Shown: positions 52,809 through 63,329, counted from the stretch's first letter. The stretch is 64,000 nt of DNA from Ensifer adhaerens (GCF_020035535.1 NZ_CP083349.1:248001-312000); one strand, 5' to 3'. The notes: a model not told the origin generated them from the letters alone. Translations and numbers: made by a program.

Positions 52809-54040
52809 GCGACGAAAACCATCACAACGGCAAGCATGAGATCATCATCGTCAAGCGCCACAGTGGCGGCCATGACGGGCATCACGGCGGCTCGTGGAAG
52901 ATCGCCTATGCCGACTTCATGACGGCAATGATGGCCTTCTTCCTCGTCATGTGGCTGATCAACGCGGCCAACGAGGAAACGAAGGCGGCGATCGCCTCCT
53001 ATTTCAACCCGGTGCAGCTGACCGACCAGAAGCCTGCCGAGCGCGGCCTGAAGGATCCGGCGAAGGACGCACAGGGTGAGGAGACGCAGCAGCGTTCCAA
53101 GGTTGATGGCGAGCAGGACAAGTCCGGCGGATCGGCCAAGACCGGCGACCAGCTGACGGCGACTTCGGGCGAAGAGACCAAGTACTCCGACGCAGACTTC
53201 TTCGAAAACCCCTATTCGGTGCTCTCCGAAATCGCTCGCGAAGTCGGCCAGCAGGCCAACATCAGCGTCAAGGGTGAGGGCGGGGCGGCGCAGTCCGGGC
53301 CGGCAACCGGCGCCGACGGCGGCGAAGCCTATCGCGATCCGTTCGACCCGGACTTCTGGACCAAGCAGGTCGAAGTGCAGGACGCGGGCAACACGACCAA
53401 GAGCGACGTGGCGCTCGCCGCTGCATCGGCGATGCAGGCAGGCGGCGCTCCCGCGGTCGAGAAGTCCGAGGATCAAAAACAGGCGGAGCAGGCGAAGGCC
53501 GAGAACGGCACGGATAAGACGGCCGAGAGCGACGCCGGCGACAAGCCGAAGACCGAGACGGCTGAGGCGAACGCAGAAAAGCAGGCCGAAGAACTCCAGG
53601 CGGAGCTCAAGAAGCAGCTTGCCGGTGAAGCCGGCCAACTGGCGGAAGGCCTCGTCGTAACTCCGGCCGAGGGCGGCCTCATGGTGACGATCAGCGAGCG
53701 CACGGACGCGCAGATGTTCGGCATCGGCTCAGCCGTGCCGCAGAAAGAGCTGGTGCTGGCGATGGAAAAGATCGGCCATCTGCTCGCCGAACGCCCGGGT
53801 GCAGTCGCGATCCGCGGCCACACCGACGGTCGCCCGTTCAAGGACGGCACCTATGACAACTGGCGGCTCTCGGCCGCGCGCGCCCAGAGCGCCTATTACA
53901 TGCTCGTTCGCGGCGGTCTGAAAGAAGACCGCGTCAGCCAGATCAGCGGCTTTGCCGATCGGCGGTTGCAGATCCCCGGTGATCCCTACGCTCCGGGCAA
54001 CCGGCGAATCGAGATCCTGCTGCAATCGGCTCCGGGTTAA
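52805..54040 (+). CDS. motB: Flagellar stator protein MotB
   Basis: Proton-channel and anchoring subunit of the stator. The 411-residue protein has a His-rich cytoplasmic tail (seven His in the first 27 residues), a single membrane helix starting in AYADFMTAMMAFFLVMWLIN with the proton-binding Asp37, a plug-like segment, a very long Lys/Glu/Ala-rich periplasmic linker (about 80-270), and the OmpA-like peptidoglycan-binding domain (VAIRGHTDGRPFKDGTYDNW, then RLSAARAQSAYYML). The ATG at 52805 overlaps the preceding stop. The linker is much longer than in enteric MotB (309 aa), consistent with the extra partner MotC. Confidence 0.96.
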   Translation: MSDENHHNGKHEIIIVKRHSGGHDGHHGGSWKIAYADFMTAMMAFFLVMWLINAANEETKAAIASYFNPVQLTDQKPAERGLKDPAKDAQGEETQQRSKVDGEQDKSGGSAKTGDQLTATSGEETKYSDADFFENPYSVLSEIAREVGQQANISVKGEGGAAQSGPATGADGGEAYRDPFDPDFWTKQVEVQDAGNTTKSDVALAAASAMQAGGAPAVEKSEDQKQAEQAKAENGTDKTAESDAGDKPKTETAEANAEKQAEELQAELKKQLAGEAGQLAEGLVVTPAEGGLMVTISERTDAQMFGIGSAVPQKELVLAMEKIGHLLAERPGAVAIRGHTDGRPFKDGTYDNWRLSAARAQSAYYMLVRGGLKEDRVSQISGFADRRLQIPGDPYAPGNRRIEILLQSAPG

Positions 54041-54045
54041 ACACG

Positions 54046-55347
54046 ATGCTGAGACGCCTGCGATCGATCCTGATGACCTGCTGTGTGCTGGCGACCCCGT
54101 TTGCAATCGGGAATGCCAGGGCAAACGATATCGAGGAACTCGCACCCTTCAAGATGATCCGGTCGCTGCAATATGTGCAGGACTCCGTCGTGCTCGGCGA
54201 TCATTCGGCGATCGAGATGCAGCGTTTCATGCTGGGCGCGATCGACAAGCGGCTGCGCGCGGCGGATCCCTCGGTGTTCCGCGACCCGCGCAACGTCGAT
54301 GCCGCGCTGGTCTATGCGATGAGCGGCGGTAATCCTGAGACGCTGAAATATCTTTCGGACCATGACGTCGCCGGCAACTTCGATTCCCGCGTCACCGATG
54401 CGCTGCGGCAGTATCTGAACGGCAAGGGCGGCCTGATCGTCGAAAACTTGTCCAAGGCTGCGCCGGAATATCGAAGCGCCCGCATCGGTCCGTATCTCTA
54501 TCTCATTCTCGGCAACGCGACTTCGCAGCAGGATCCTGTTGCGGCGATGAAGTACTACGACTGGGCGCGTTTGACGGCTCCCGGCACGATCATCGAAGAG
54601 GCGGCCCTGCGTCGCTCGGTGTTCCTGGCGGTGCAGGCCAATGCGCCGGACAAGGGCTTCCACTATGCGCTGACCTATGCACGCCGCTATCTGACGTCGC
54701 CCTATGCCAGCCAGTTTGCCGACGTCTTTGTTGAGCTGGCCGTCGCGCATTTCGGCGGAGAAGCCCAAGGGCGGATTTCCGAGATCCTAAATTTCATGGA
54801 CGCACCGCGCCAGCGCGAGGTCTACCTGCGCGTCGCGCGCCGCGCCGCAATTGCCGGCAAGCAGGCCCTGGCGAAGCTCGCCTCGGAACGGGCCGAAGCG
54901 CTCGGCGCTGACGGAGCGGCGCAACCGAAAGTGCTCGCCGGCTTCTATGCAGGTCTGGCGTCCGTTCCTTCCAGCGATGTGTTTGCCGCCACGGCAAGCA
55001 TCGCAGCGATACCGGATGCGGAGCTTTCGCCCCGCGACCGCGCCCTGCGTGATGCCGCCAGGGCCGTCGCCGATGCTGTTGTCAGGCCGCCGAGCGATGA
55101 AAGCCTCACGCAAGCGTTTGCATCTAAAACCGATAGACCGGTTGCGCACGATGCCGCGGCCGAAGGAGAGGAAACCGGCAGCGGCATGAGCCCCTTCGGC
55201 AACGCACAGACTCCGGTGGTTGCAGCGGCCGACGCGACGGAAGCCACGGCGGGCGAGGCTGGCGATCCCGAACACGACGGGTTCGTGGCGAAGGGGAGGT
55301 CGAAGATCGAAGAGATCGACGCTCTCCTGAAGGGAGAAGGGAAATGA
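54046..55347 (+). CDS. motC: Periplasmic motility protein MotC
   Basis: Rhizobium-specific motility protein, 433 residues. The signal peptide (MLRRLRSILMTCCVLATPFA) is cleaved near GNARA. The mature helical domain (about 30-300) contains TPR-like helical pairs (DPVAAMKYYDWARLTAPGTI, then APDKGFHYALTYARRYLTSP). In S. meliloti MotC binds MotB in the periplasm and is needed for flagellar rotation; MotE (42 kb) is its chaperone. ATGA overlap with fliK. Confidence 0.93.
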   Translation: MLRRLRSILMTCCVLATPFAIGNARANDIEELAPFKMIRSLQYVQDSVVLGDHSAIEMQRFMLGAIDKRLRAADPSVFRDPRNVDAALVYAMSGGNPETLKYLSDHDVAGNFDSRVTDALRQYLNGKGGLIVENLSKAAPEYRSARIGPYLYLILGNATSQQDPVAAMKYYDWARLTAPGTIIEEAALRRSVFLAVQANAPDKGFHYALTYARRYLTSPYASQFADVFVELAVAHFGGEAQGRISEILNFMDAPRQREVYLRVARRAAIAGKQALAKLASERAEALGADGAAQPKVLAGFYAGLASVPSSDVFAATASIAAIPDAELSPRDRALRDAARAVADAVVRPPSDESLTQAFASKTDRPVAHDAAAEGEETGSGMSPFGNAQTPVVAAADATEATAGEAGDPEHDGFVAKGRSKIEEIDALLKGEGK

Positions 55348-56783
55348 GGGCTCTTGATGATAGCCTGCGTGGCCTGCCCCCGGCGCCTGCCGGTAAGGGA
55401 AATGGGCGCGCGGGCGGCAAGGACCAAGCGGGTGACGTCCTGGGCGGTGCCTTCGAGGATGCCGTGGCGAACGCCGGACGACAGAAGGCGAATGATCAGG
55501 CGGGGACCGGCAAAGGCCTCGGTGACACCGCTACCGGTGACGACACGGAGGCAGGAGCCTTGATCGACAAGGACAACATTGCCAAGACCACCGGCAGACA
55601 CGGCGCAACCGCACGCAGCATTGCCATCAGCCGCGACGATCAGGCGCCTGGCGAACATGCGCTCCATGATCGCTTTCCGACCGCTGAGCGGGATATCAGT
55701 GCGCGACGCGCAGCGGGCAAGGTTGATCAAGCCAAGGCGAACGCTGATCTGACAGGCGCGGGCGCCGCGACCGTCCCGGACGAATTGGCAGAGCGTATCG
55801 CTGCACTTGCGGAGCGATTGGCAAAGGCGCAGGCAAACGGCGAGCCGACCGCCGATGCCGATGTCGCCAATGGTGAGGGCGGCGAACGCTCGTCGGCATC
55901 GAAGACGGATATGGATGACCTGTTGACGCTGCTCGGTGGCGGTCCGATCGGACAGGCGCTTGGCGACGCGACCAGGGCCGGCCGTCAGCCCGCGGCTGGT
56001 CAGGGCGAGGGTGCTGGCATGCATGTCGCTGGCACCGGTGAGCACGGCGCGAAGGCGGAAGCTGCGGCAGGCGAGGGTGATCCGGACCGGCTCTTCCGCT
56101 TCGCCCGGGCCGACGGCAAGGGACAGGCCGTGACCATGAGCCTCTCCAAGGATGGAGAGGCGGCATTCGACGGCACCCGTTCACAGGCCGCCAAGGTCGA
56201 GAATGTCACGGTGCTCGAGGCTCGGCGCTATCTGGGCATCTCGATGAACCCGAACACGAGCGCGGTGGCCGATGCGATCGCCGGCGAGGTCAGCGCCAGC
56301 CCGTTGCAGCCGAGCGCGGCCCTCAGCCAACCCGGCGCCTGGACCCAGGCGGGCAAGACGCTGAACACGCTGAAGATCCAGCTCCATCCGATCGAACTCG
56401 GTCTCGTCACCGCCACGCTGAGGCTGAAGGACGACGAACTGCAGGTCGAACTGAAGGTGGAAACCGGCGAGGCGTTCCGGCAGTTGCGCGACGACCAGAG
56501 CGAAATGGTGAAGGCTCTGCGTGCCCAGGGCTTTGCGGTCGACCAGGTCAACATCGTCTTCAATTCGGGCGGCGACACGTCACAGAGTGGTGGCTCGCAG
56601 ACCCAAGCTCAGGCCCAGGCCGGGCAGCAGGGACGCGAGCGCGCCGACGGAAATGGCCAGGGACGCCAGCAGCGACAGGAAGACGGCCAGGCTTCGATGG
56701 CGGAAAGGTGGGTTGGCAATGGCGGGACGGACGATGCGGCTGCCGGCACTGAGCGCTCTCGCACTGGTCACGTCTACATGTAG
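55344..56783 (+). CDS. fliK: Hook-length control protein FliK (formerly MotD)
   Basis: Molecular ruler that controls hook length and triggers the FlhB specificity switch, 479 residues. Residues 1-310 are Gly/Ala/Asp-rich and low in complexity. The C-terminal FliK domain (about 345-425) is recognisable: KTLNTLKIQLHPIELGLVTA, then TLRLKDDELQVELKVETGEA and LRAQGFAVDQVNIVF. The tail is Gln/Arg/Gly-rich. In S. meliloti the gene at this position was first called motD, then shown to be fliK. It overlaps the following transglycosylase gene by 65 bases. Confidence 0.93.
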   Translation: MRALDDSLRGLPPAPAGKGNGRAGGKDQAGDVLGGAFEDAVANAGRQKANDQAGTGKGLGDTATGDDTEAGALIDKDNIAKTTGRHGATARSIAISRDDQAPGEHALHDRFPTAERDISARRAAGKVDQAKANADLTGAGAATVPDELAERIAALAERLAKAQANGEPTADADVANGEGGERSSASKTDMDDLLTLLGGGPIGQALGDATRAGRQPAAGQGEGAGMHVAGTGEHGAKAEAAAGEGDPDRLFRFARADGKGQAVTMSLSKDGEAAFDGTRSQAAKVENVTVLEARRYLGISMNPNTSAVADAIAGEVSASPLQPSAALSQPGAWTQAGKTLNTLKIQLHPIELGLVTATLRLKDDELQVELKVETGEAFRQLRDDQSEMVKALRAQGFAVDQVNIVFNSGGDTSQSGGSQTQAQAQAGQQGRERADGNGQGRQQRQEDGQASMAERWVGNGGTDDAAAGTERSRTGHVYM

Positions 56784-57285
56784 TGCCTTCGCCGGCGCCG
56801 GCGTCTGTGAACGCGAGATCATGAGCGCGGCGGCGAAATACAACATCCCTGCCGGGATACTCTATTCCGTCGGGCTGACCGAAACCGGCCGCAAGGGTTC
56901 TCTTCAGCCCTATGCGATGAACATCGAAGGCAAGGCTTATTTCGGCACCAGTGAACAGGACGTTCTCACGCAGTTCGGCAACGCTCGTGCGCAGGGTGCC
57001 AAGCTCATTGATCTTGGCTGCATGCAGATCAACTATTACTTCCATGGCGAGCATTTCAGTTCGCCGCAGGAGATGCTTGACCCGCGCAAGAATGTCGAAT
57101 ATGCCGCGCGCTTCCTGGCCAATCTGCACGCCAAGCATGAAACTTGGACCATGGCCGTTGCCCGCTACCACGCGGGTCCGAACAACGACCCGGCACAGAA
57201 GAAATATGTCTGTCGGGTGATCGCGAATCTTGTCGCGACGGGCTACGGCAAGTGGACGCCGAACGCCACCCAGTTCTGCCAGTAA
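56719..57285 (+). CDS. Secreted lytic transglycosylase of the flagellar cluster
   Basis: Cleaves peptidoglycan in the periplasm, presumably opening a path for the rod. The 188-residue protein has a signal peptide (MRLPALSALALVTSTCSAFA after a short lead) and an SLT domain: catalytic Glu55 in GILYSVGLTETGR, GCMQINYYFHG, NVEYAARFLANLHAKHETW and the VARYHAGPNN motif. The ATG at 56719 follows AGGTGG and lies 65 bases inside fliK in another frame. FlgJ of these bacteria often lacks the hydrolase domain, and a separate transglycosylase (SltF in Rhodobacter) takes the role; this is the likely equivalent. Confidence 0.9.
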   Translation: MAGRTMRLPALSALALVTSTCSAFAGAGVCEREIMSAAAKYNIPAGILYSVGLTETGRKGSLQPYAMNIEGKAYFGTSEQDVLTQFGNARAQGAKLIDLGCMQINYYFHGEHFSSPQEMLDPRKNVEYAARFLANLHAKHETWTMAVARYHAGPNNDPAQKKYVCRVIANLVATGYGKWTPNATQFCQ

Positions 57286-57374
57286 GCAACCAGTAAGTGT
57301 ATTTTTGATGTCGATGCCGCATTGTGGCGACAATGCGCGGACAATGTGACGGCAAGCGGATTTGTCGTAGTCCG

Positions 57375-57464
57375 TTAACTTTTCCACATTATTTTAGTGC
57401 CGACGTTAACGGTATGCCACTAGATATAGATCAAATCGGCGAAACATGGTTAATCAATTATTAA
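57375..57464 (+). promoter_or_regulatory. rem upstream region with TTAA boxes and a perfect CtrA-type site
   Basis: TTAATCAATTATTAA at 57450-57464 is a perfect TTAA-N7-TTAA, ending 91 bases before the rem start. GTTAAC boxes lie at 57374-57379 and 57405-57410. The gap 57286-57555 has no gene. VisNR is expected to act here; the TTAA sites suggest CtrA control or Rem autoregulation in addition. Confidence 0.55.
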
Positions 57465-57555
57465 TTCCACCCAGTAACTTCCTCTAGTTGTTCATGAATC
57501 CCCCGATTCGTACCTCTCGATCAGTGCGGTGCCATACTGATTCGGAGGCGGACGA

Positions 57556-58227
57556 ATGATCGTAGTGGTTGATGAAAGAGAACTCGTTAAGGACGGCTAT
57601 ACGTCGCTCTTCGGGCGCGAAGGAATTCCCTCGACGGGTTTCGACCCCAGGGAGTTCGGCGAGTGGGTGAATGCGGCGGCCGATTCGGATATCGATGCCG
57701 TCGAGGCCTTCCTGATCGGTCAGGGTGACGCCACTTTCACGCTTCCGCGCGCCATCCGCGATCGGTCCATGGCTCCGGTCATTGCCGTCAGCGACACCCC
57801 CTCTCTGGAAAACACGCTTGCGCTCTTTGATTGCGGTGTCGATGACGTCGTGCGCAAGCCGGTTCACCCGCGCGAAATTCTCGCCCGCGTCGCTGCGATC
57901 CGCCGGCGCCTGAAGGCAATCACCAACTTCACCGACATCGGACCGATCCGCGTTTTCGCCGACGGCCGTGATCCGGAGATCAACGGCGAAGTCTTCGCCT
58001 TGCCGCGCCGCGAACGGCGCATTCTGGAATATTTGGTCGCAAACCGCGGCCGCCGCGTATCCAAGTCGCAGATCTTCAACGCGATCTACGGGATCTTCGA
58101 CGAGGACGTCGAAGAAAACGTCGTCGAAAGCCACATCAGCAAGCTGCGCAAGAAACTGCGCAAGAAGCTCGGCTTCGACCCGATCGATTCCAAGCGTTTC
58201 CTTGGCTACTGCATCGACTGGAACTGA
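57556..58227 (+). CDS. rem: Rem, OmpR-type activator of class III motility genes
   Basis: Transcription factor (223 residues) that in S. meliloti is switched on by VisNR during exponential growth and activates flagellin, hook and chemotaxis genes. The receiver-like N-terminal domain keeps an acidic start (VVVDERE) and the switch lysine (Lys101, VRKPVHP), but the segment that should hold the phosphoacceptor reads [11 protein letters not shown], with no Asp at the expected place (Phe52 by eye). The C-terminal winged helix is of Trans_reg_C type ([20 protein letters not shown], then [18 protein letters not shown]). It is monocistronic upstream of flgE. Confidence 0.93.
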   Translation: MIVVVDERELVKDGYTSLFGREGIPSTGFDPREFGEWVNAAADSDIDAVEAFLIGQGDATFTLPRAIRDRSMAPVIAVSDTPSLENTLALFDCGVDDVVRKPVHPREILARVAAIRRRLKAITNFTDIGPIRVFADGRDPEINGEVFALPRRERRILEYLVANRGRRVSKSQIFNAIYGIFDEDVEENVVESHISKLRKKLRKKLGFDPIDSKRFLGYCIDWN

Positions 58228-58241
58228 GCGCCACGTGGTTG

Positions 58242-58281
58242 AGCGGGCACCGAACCAAGACAGGTTCACGCAAGGCCCGCT
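58242..58281 (+). promoter_or_regulatory. Nested hairpin between rem and flgE
   Basis: AGCGGGC (58242-58248) pairs with GCCCGCT (58275-58281), and within it GAACC (58252-58256) pairs with GGTTC (58263-58267). There is no U-run. It lies in the 91-base gap and could be an attenuator or a 5' leader structure of flgE. Confidence 0.4.
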
Positions 58282-58318
58282 TCCTAGTGTCGCCGCAACA
58301 AGGAAATGAGGATCCGAT

Positions 58319-59560
58319 ATGAGTCTCTATGGCAGCATGAGAACGGGCGTGTCCGGTATGAACGCCCAGTCCAACCGTCTCGGCACGGTCGCCGAAAACA
58401 TCGCGAACGCGAACACGACGGGCTACAAGCGTGCCTCGACCGAGTTCTCGTCGATGATCCTGCCTTCAGGCGGCGGCAACTACAATTCCGGTGGCGTCGA
58501 AACCCAGGTGCGCTACAGCATCTCCCAGCAGGGCGGCACCAGCTACACGACCTCGGCCAGTGACCTTGCCATCAACGGCGGCGGCTTCTTCATCGTCCAG
58601 GGCAATGGCGGCCAGAATTTCCTGACGCGCGCCGGCTCCTTCGTCCCCGACAAGGACGGCAACCTTGTCAACACCGCCGGCTTCACGCTGATGGGTTACG
58701 AATACAAGGCCGGCGCTGATCCGACGGTCGTCGTCAACGGCTTTGACGGCCTGACGCAGGTCAAGCTCAAGGACGAAGGCCTGGTGGCCTCCGGTTCGAC
58801 CAAGGGTGCGATGGAAGCCAACCTGCCGTCGGGTGCAGCCATCGGCGACGAAAAGCCGACCTCGCTCGTCGTCTATGACAGCCAGGGCAACACCCGCATC
58901 CTCGACTTCGTCTACAAGAAAACCAACGTCAACGAGTGGTCGCTCGAGATCCGCGACCGTGCGACATACGCTCCGGCCGTGCCGCCGGCGACGCCAACCG
59001 GCGTCATCGGCTCGCAGACCATGACGTTCGACGCAGCCGGCAAGCGCATCGGCGCGGTCCCGGCCACACTCACGACCTCGGCGATTACGAACCTGCCGGG
59101 CACGGGCGCCAACCTCGGCGCGCTGACGATCGACACCTCCAAGACCACGCAGCTCGGTGGCGACTTCACCAGCACCGGCGGTGGCATCGATGGCAGCAAG
59201 CCGAGCAAGATGTCCGGCTTCGAGATCGACAAGGAAGGCATCGTCTACGTCAAGTATGGCGACGGCAACCTCATTCCGAAGTTCCGCATCGCGCTTGCGA
59301 ATGTGCAGAGCCCCGACAAGCTGCAGCCGGAATCGGGCAACGTCTACTCGCAGGGTACGGATTCCGGCGTCATCGTCACCGGCTTTGCGGGCTCCGGTGC
59401 TTTCGGCAACATCCAGTCCAAGGCGCTTGAGAACTCCAACGTCGACATCGCCAACGAACTGACCTCGATGATCGAGGCCCAGCGCAACTACACGGCAAAC
59501 TCCAAGGTGTTCCAGACTGCCTCGGACCTGCTTGACGTCCTCGTCAACCTGAAACGGTAA
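58319..59560 (+). CDS. flgE: Flagellar hook protein FlgE
   Basis: Subunit of the hook, the flexible joint between rod and filament. The 413-residue protein has the N-terminal rod/hook motif ([20 protein letters not shown]), a variable central domain, and the C-terminal NSNVDIANELTSMIEAQRNY. AGGATCCGAT lies upstream of the ATG. First gene of the late block flgE-flgK-flgL-flaF-flbT-flgD-fliQ. Confidence 0.96.
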   Translation: MSLYGSMRTGVSGMNAQSNRLGTVAENIANANTTGYKRASTEFSSMILPSGGGNYNSGGVETQVRYSISQQGGTSYTTSASDLAINGGGFFIVQGNGGQNFLTRAGSFVPDKDGNLVNTAGFTLMGYEYKAGADPTVVVNGFDGLTQVKLKDEGLVASGSTKGAMEANLPSGAAIGDEKPTSLVVYDSQGNTRILDFVYKKTNVNEWSLEIRDRATYAPAVPPATPTGVIGSQTMTFDAAGKRIGAVPATLTTSAITNLPGTGANLGALTIDTSKTTQLGGDFTSTGGGIDGSKPSKMSGFEIDKEGIVYVKYGDGNLIPKFRIALANVQSPDKLQPESGNVYSQGTDSGVIVTGFAGSGAFGNIQSKALENSNVDIANELTSMIEAQRNYTANSKVFQTASDLLDVLVNLKR

Positions 59561-59583
59561 TTGAAAGAGATACGGTCCGCGTC

Positions 59584-61032
59584 ATGTCGCTGTCCTCCGC
59601 AATATCCATCGCACAGCAGGCCTTCAGCAACACGGCGCAGCAGACCGCGACCGTGTCGAAGAACATCGCGAATGCGGGCAATGCGGATTATTCGCGTCGT
59701 CTCGCGCTCCTGGGCAGCACGCCGAACGGTGCGCAGGTCGTATCCATCTACCGGGCTCAAAATGAGGCGCTGCTCAAGCAGAGCATCGCCAGCATCGGTG
59801 AAGCCTCGGGCCAGGCCCGGCTTCGCGACGGGCTGGAACTGCTGAAGTCGGCGCTCGGCGGCAACAATTATGAGACCGCTCCGTCGAAGCTCCTGTCCGA
59901 TTTCCGCAACAGCCTGCAGACCCTGGCCGCAACGCCCGGGAACAAGACGATCGCCGCGACGGCGGTCTCCGATGCGCAGGATCTCGCAGACTCGCTGAAC
60001 AAGACCTCCGCCACGGTGCAGGATCTGCGCAAGGATGCCGACAAGGAAATCGCAATCGAGGTCGACAAGCTGAACAGCCTGCTTGCCGACTTCGAAAAGG
60101 CCAACAACGCCGTCAAGTCGGCGACGGCCCAAGGCGGAGACGCCAGCGACGCGCTCGACCAGCGCGACAAGATCCTGAAGCAGGTTTCTGAGATCATCGG
60201 CATCTCCACCGTCACGCGCGGCAACAACGATACCGTCATCTTCACCACAGACGGCACGGTGCTTTTCGAGAATATTCCGCGTCAGGTGACGTTTGCTCCG
60301 ACGACGACGTTCGACGCGACCGTTACCGGCAACAAGATCTTCGTCGATGGCGTGCCGATCGCGGCCGGAACCGGCGCAGACACGACCGCCAAGGGCAAGC
60401 TCGCAAGCCTGGTGCAGCTGCGCGACGACATCGCTCCGAAGTTCCAGTCGCAGCTGGATGAAATCGCACGCGGCCTGGTCGAGCTCTTCAAGGAAGGCAA
60501 CCCGCCGGCAATTCCCTATCAGCCCGGCCTGTTCACCTGGGGAAGCGCTGGTGTTCCGCCAACGGGTACGGTCGTGCCCGGCCTGGCGTCGAAGATCACC
60601 GTCAACGCCATGGCAAAGGCGAACCCGCTGCTGCTGCGTGACGGCGGTTTCAATGGCGTGGTCTCCAATCCGGGTGGAGCCGCAGATCCGAGCCCCGGCT
60701 ATACCGCGCTCCTCGACGGCTTCATCAACAAGATGGGCGAGAACATGTCGTTCGACCCGTCGACGGGCCTCGACAGCAACAGCAGCTTGCTGAATTTCTC
60801 GACCGGTTCGGTCGGCTGGCTGGAACAGACGCGCAAGACGGCCTCGACCGCTGACGACAACAAGCAGGCAATGCTCGCCCGCACCCAGGAAGCGCTCAGC
60901 AAGCAGACAGGCGTCAGCATCGACGAGGAACTGTCGCTGCTGCTCGATCTCGAACAATCCTACAAAGCATCGGCCAAGCTGGTCAGTACCGTGGATGCCA
61001 TGATGGCAGCCCTTATGGAAGCCGTGAGGTAA
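59584..61032 (+). CDS. flgK: Hook-filament junction protein FlgK
   Basis: First hook-filament junction protein (HAP1), 482 residues. The N-terminus has FSNTAQQTATVSKNIANAGN, the flagellar rod motif. The C-terminus shows GVSIDEELSLLLDLEQSYKA and VSTVDAMMAALMEAVR, typical of FlgK. It lies 23 bases after flgE; flgL follows after two bases, its partner in the junction. Confidence 0.96.
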   Translation: MSLSSAISIAQQAFSNTAQQTATVSKNIANAGNADYSRRLALLGSTPNGAQVVSIYRAQNEALLKQSIASIGEASGQARLRDGLELLKSALGGNNYETAPSKLLSDFRNSLQTLAATPGNKTIAATAVSDAQDLADSLNKTSATVQDLRKDADKEIAIEVDKLNSLLADFEKANNAVKSATAQGGDASDALDQRDKILKQVSEIIGISTVTRGNNDTVIFTTDGTVLFENIPRQVTFAPTTTFDATVTGNKIFVDGVPIAAGTGADTTAKGKLASLVQLRDDIAPKFQSQLDEIARGLVELFKEGNPPAIPYQPGLFTWGSAGVPPTGTVVPGLASKITVNAMAKANPLLLRDGGFNGVVSNPGGAADPSPGYTALLDGFINKMGENMSFDPSTGLDSNSSLLNFSTGSVGWLEQTRKTASTADDNKQAMLARTQEALSKQTGVSIDEELSLLLDLEQSYKASAKLVSTVDAMMAALMEAVR

Positions 61033-61034
61033 TC

Positions 61035-62093
61035 ATGAAGACGTCCTACGTTTCTAATCTGGCGATCCAGAGCGCGATGCGCCTGACGATCCAGCAGAAC
61101 CAGTCCGAACTGCTGAAGCTGACCCAGGAGCAGACCACCGGCCGCCACTATGACGTCGGCCTGGCGCTTGGTGCGACGGCGTCTCGTTCGCTCAACCTTC
61201 AGCGCGAGCTGGACCGGCTGAACTCGATGAAGAGCACGAACTCGGTCGTGACCCAGCGCCTCTCCGGTTCGCAGGGTGCGCTCGAGACCATGGCGAAGGC
61301 CGCGGAAAAGGTGCGCGACACGCTCGTCACCTACAAGGGCAACGATGCGGCCAGCCAGTTGAAGATCCAGAAGACCGAGATCATGGGCGCGCTGCAGACC
61401 TTCACTGCTGCCGCCAATACCTCCTTCAACGGCGAGTTCCTGTTTTCGGGCATCAACACTGATGCCAAGCCGGTTGCCGACTACGACACGACACCGCCAT
61501 CAGCAGCCAAGACTGCTTTCGATAACGCCCTTTCGACCTTCATGGCCGCACAGGTTCCGCCGCTGACCGGCATGGACCAGTTCTCGGTCACGCAGATGCA
61601 GGACTTCATCAAGAACACGGTCGAACCGATGTTCACCGGACCGGACTGGGATGCCAACTGGTCCGACGCTTCGAACCAGAACATGACGAGCCGGATCAGC
61701 GCCAGCGAAGTCATCGAAAGCTCGACCAACGCCAATACCAAGGGTTTCCGGATGTTCGCGATGGCAAGCGTGATTGCCGCTGAACTGATGGACAAGAACG
61801 TGACGCCCGAGGTGCGCTCGGCCATTGGCGTCGCCGCCCTCGACTACGTGGAACAGGGGATCGCCGGGCTCAACGCGGAGCGCAGCTCGCTCGGTATCTC
61901 CGAAGCGCGCGTCAAGAAGGCGAACACCTCCATCGATGCGCAGCTCAAACTCGTCAACACGCATGTCGCCGACATCGAAGGCGTCGATCCCATCGAGACA
62001 TCGACCCGGATCAACACGCTAAAGGTGCAATTGGAAACCTCCTATACACTAACGTCGCGACTACAGCAGATGAGCTTGCTCAATTTCCTCTAG
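61035..62093 (+). CDS. flgL: Hook-filament junction protein FlgL
   Basis: Second junction protein (HAP3), 352 residues, flagellin-like at both ends: the N-terminal MRLTIQQNQSELLKLTQEQT and the C-terminal VDPIETSTRINTLKVQLETS, then YTLTSRLQQMSLLNFL. The central part (GEFLFSGINTDAKPV) is the usual FlgL marker. Two bases after flgK. Confidence 0.95.
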   Translation: MKTSYVSNLAIQSAMRLTIQQNQSELLKLTQEQTTGRHYDVGLALGATASRSLNLQRELDRLNSMKSTNSVVTQRLSGSQGALETMAKAAEKVRDTLVTYKGNDAASQLKIQKTEIMGALQTFTAAANTSFNGEFLFSGINTDAKPVADYDTTPPSAAKTAFDNALSTFMAAQVPPLTGMDQFSVTQMQDFIKNTVEPMFTGPDWDANWSDASNQNMTSRISASEVIESSTNANTKGFRMFAMASVIAAELMDKNVTPEVRSAIGVAALDYVEQGIAGLNAERSSLGISEARVKKANTSIDAQLKLVNTHVADIEGVDPIETSTRINTLKVQLETSYTLTSRLQQMSLLNFL

Positions 62094-62127
62094 TATGGGG
62101 AACCGGACAAACATGAAGGATGTCTGA

Positions 62128-63322
<1,195 letters not shown>

Positions 63323-63329
63323 CACAGTC

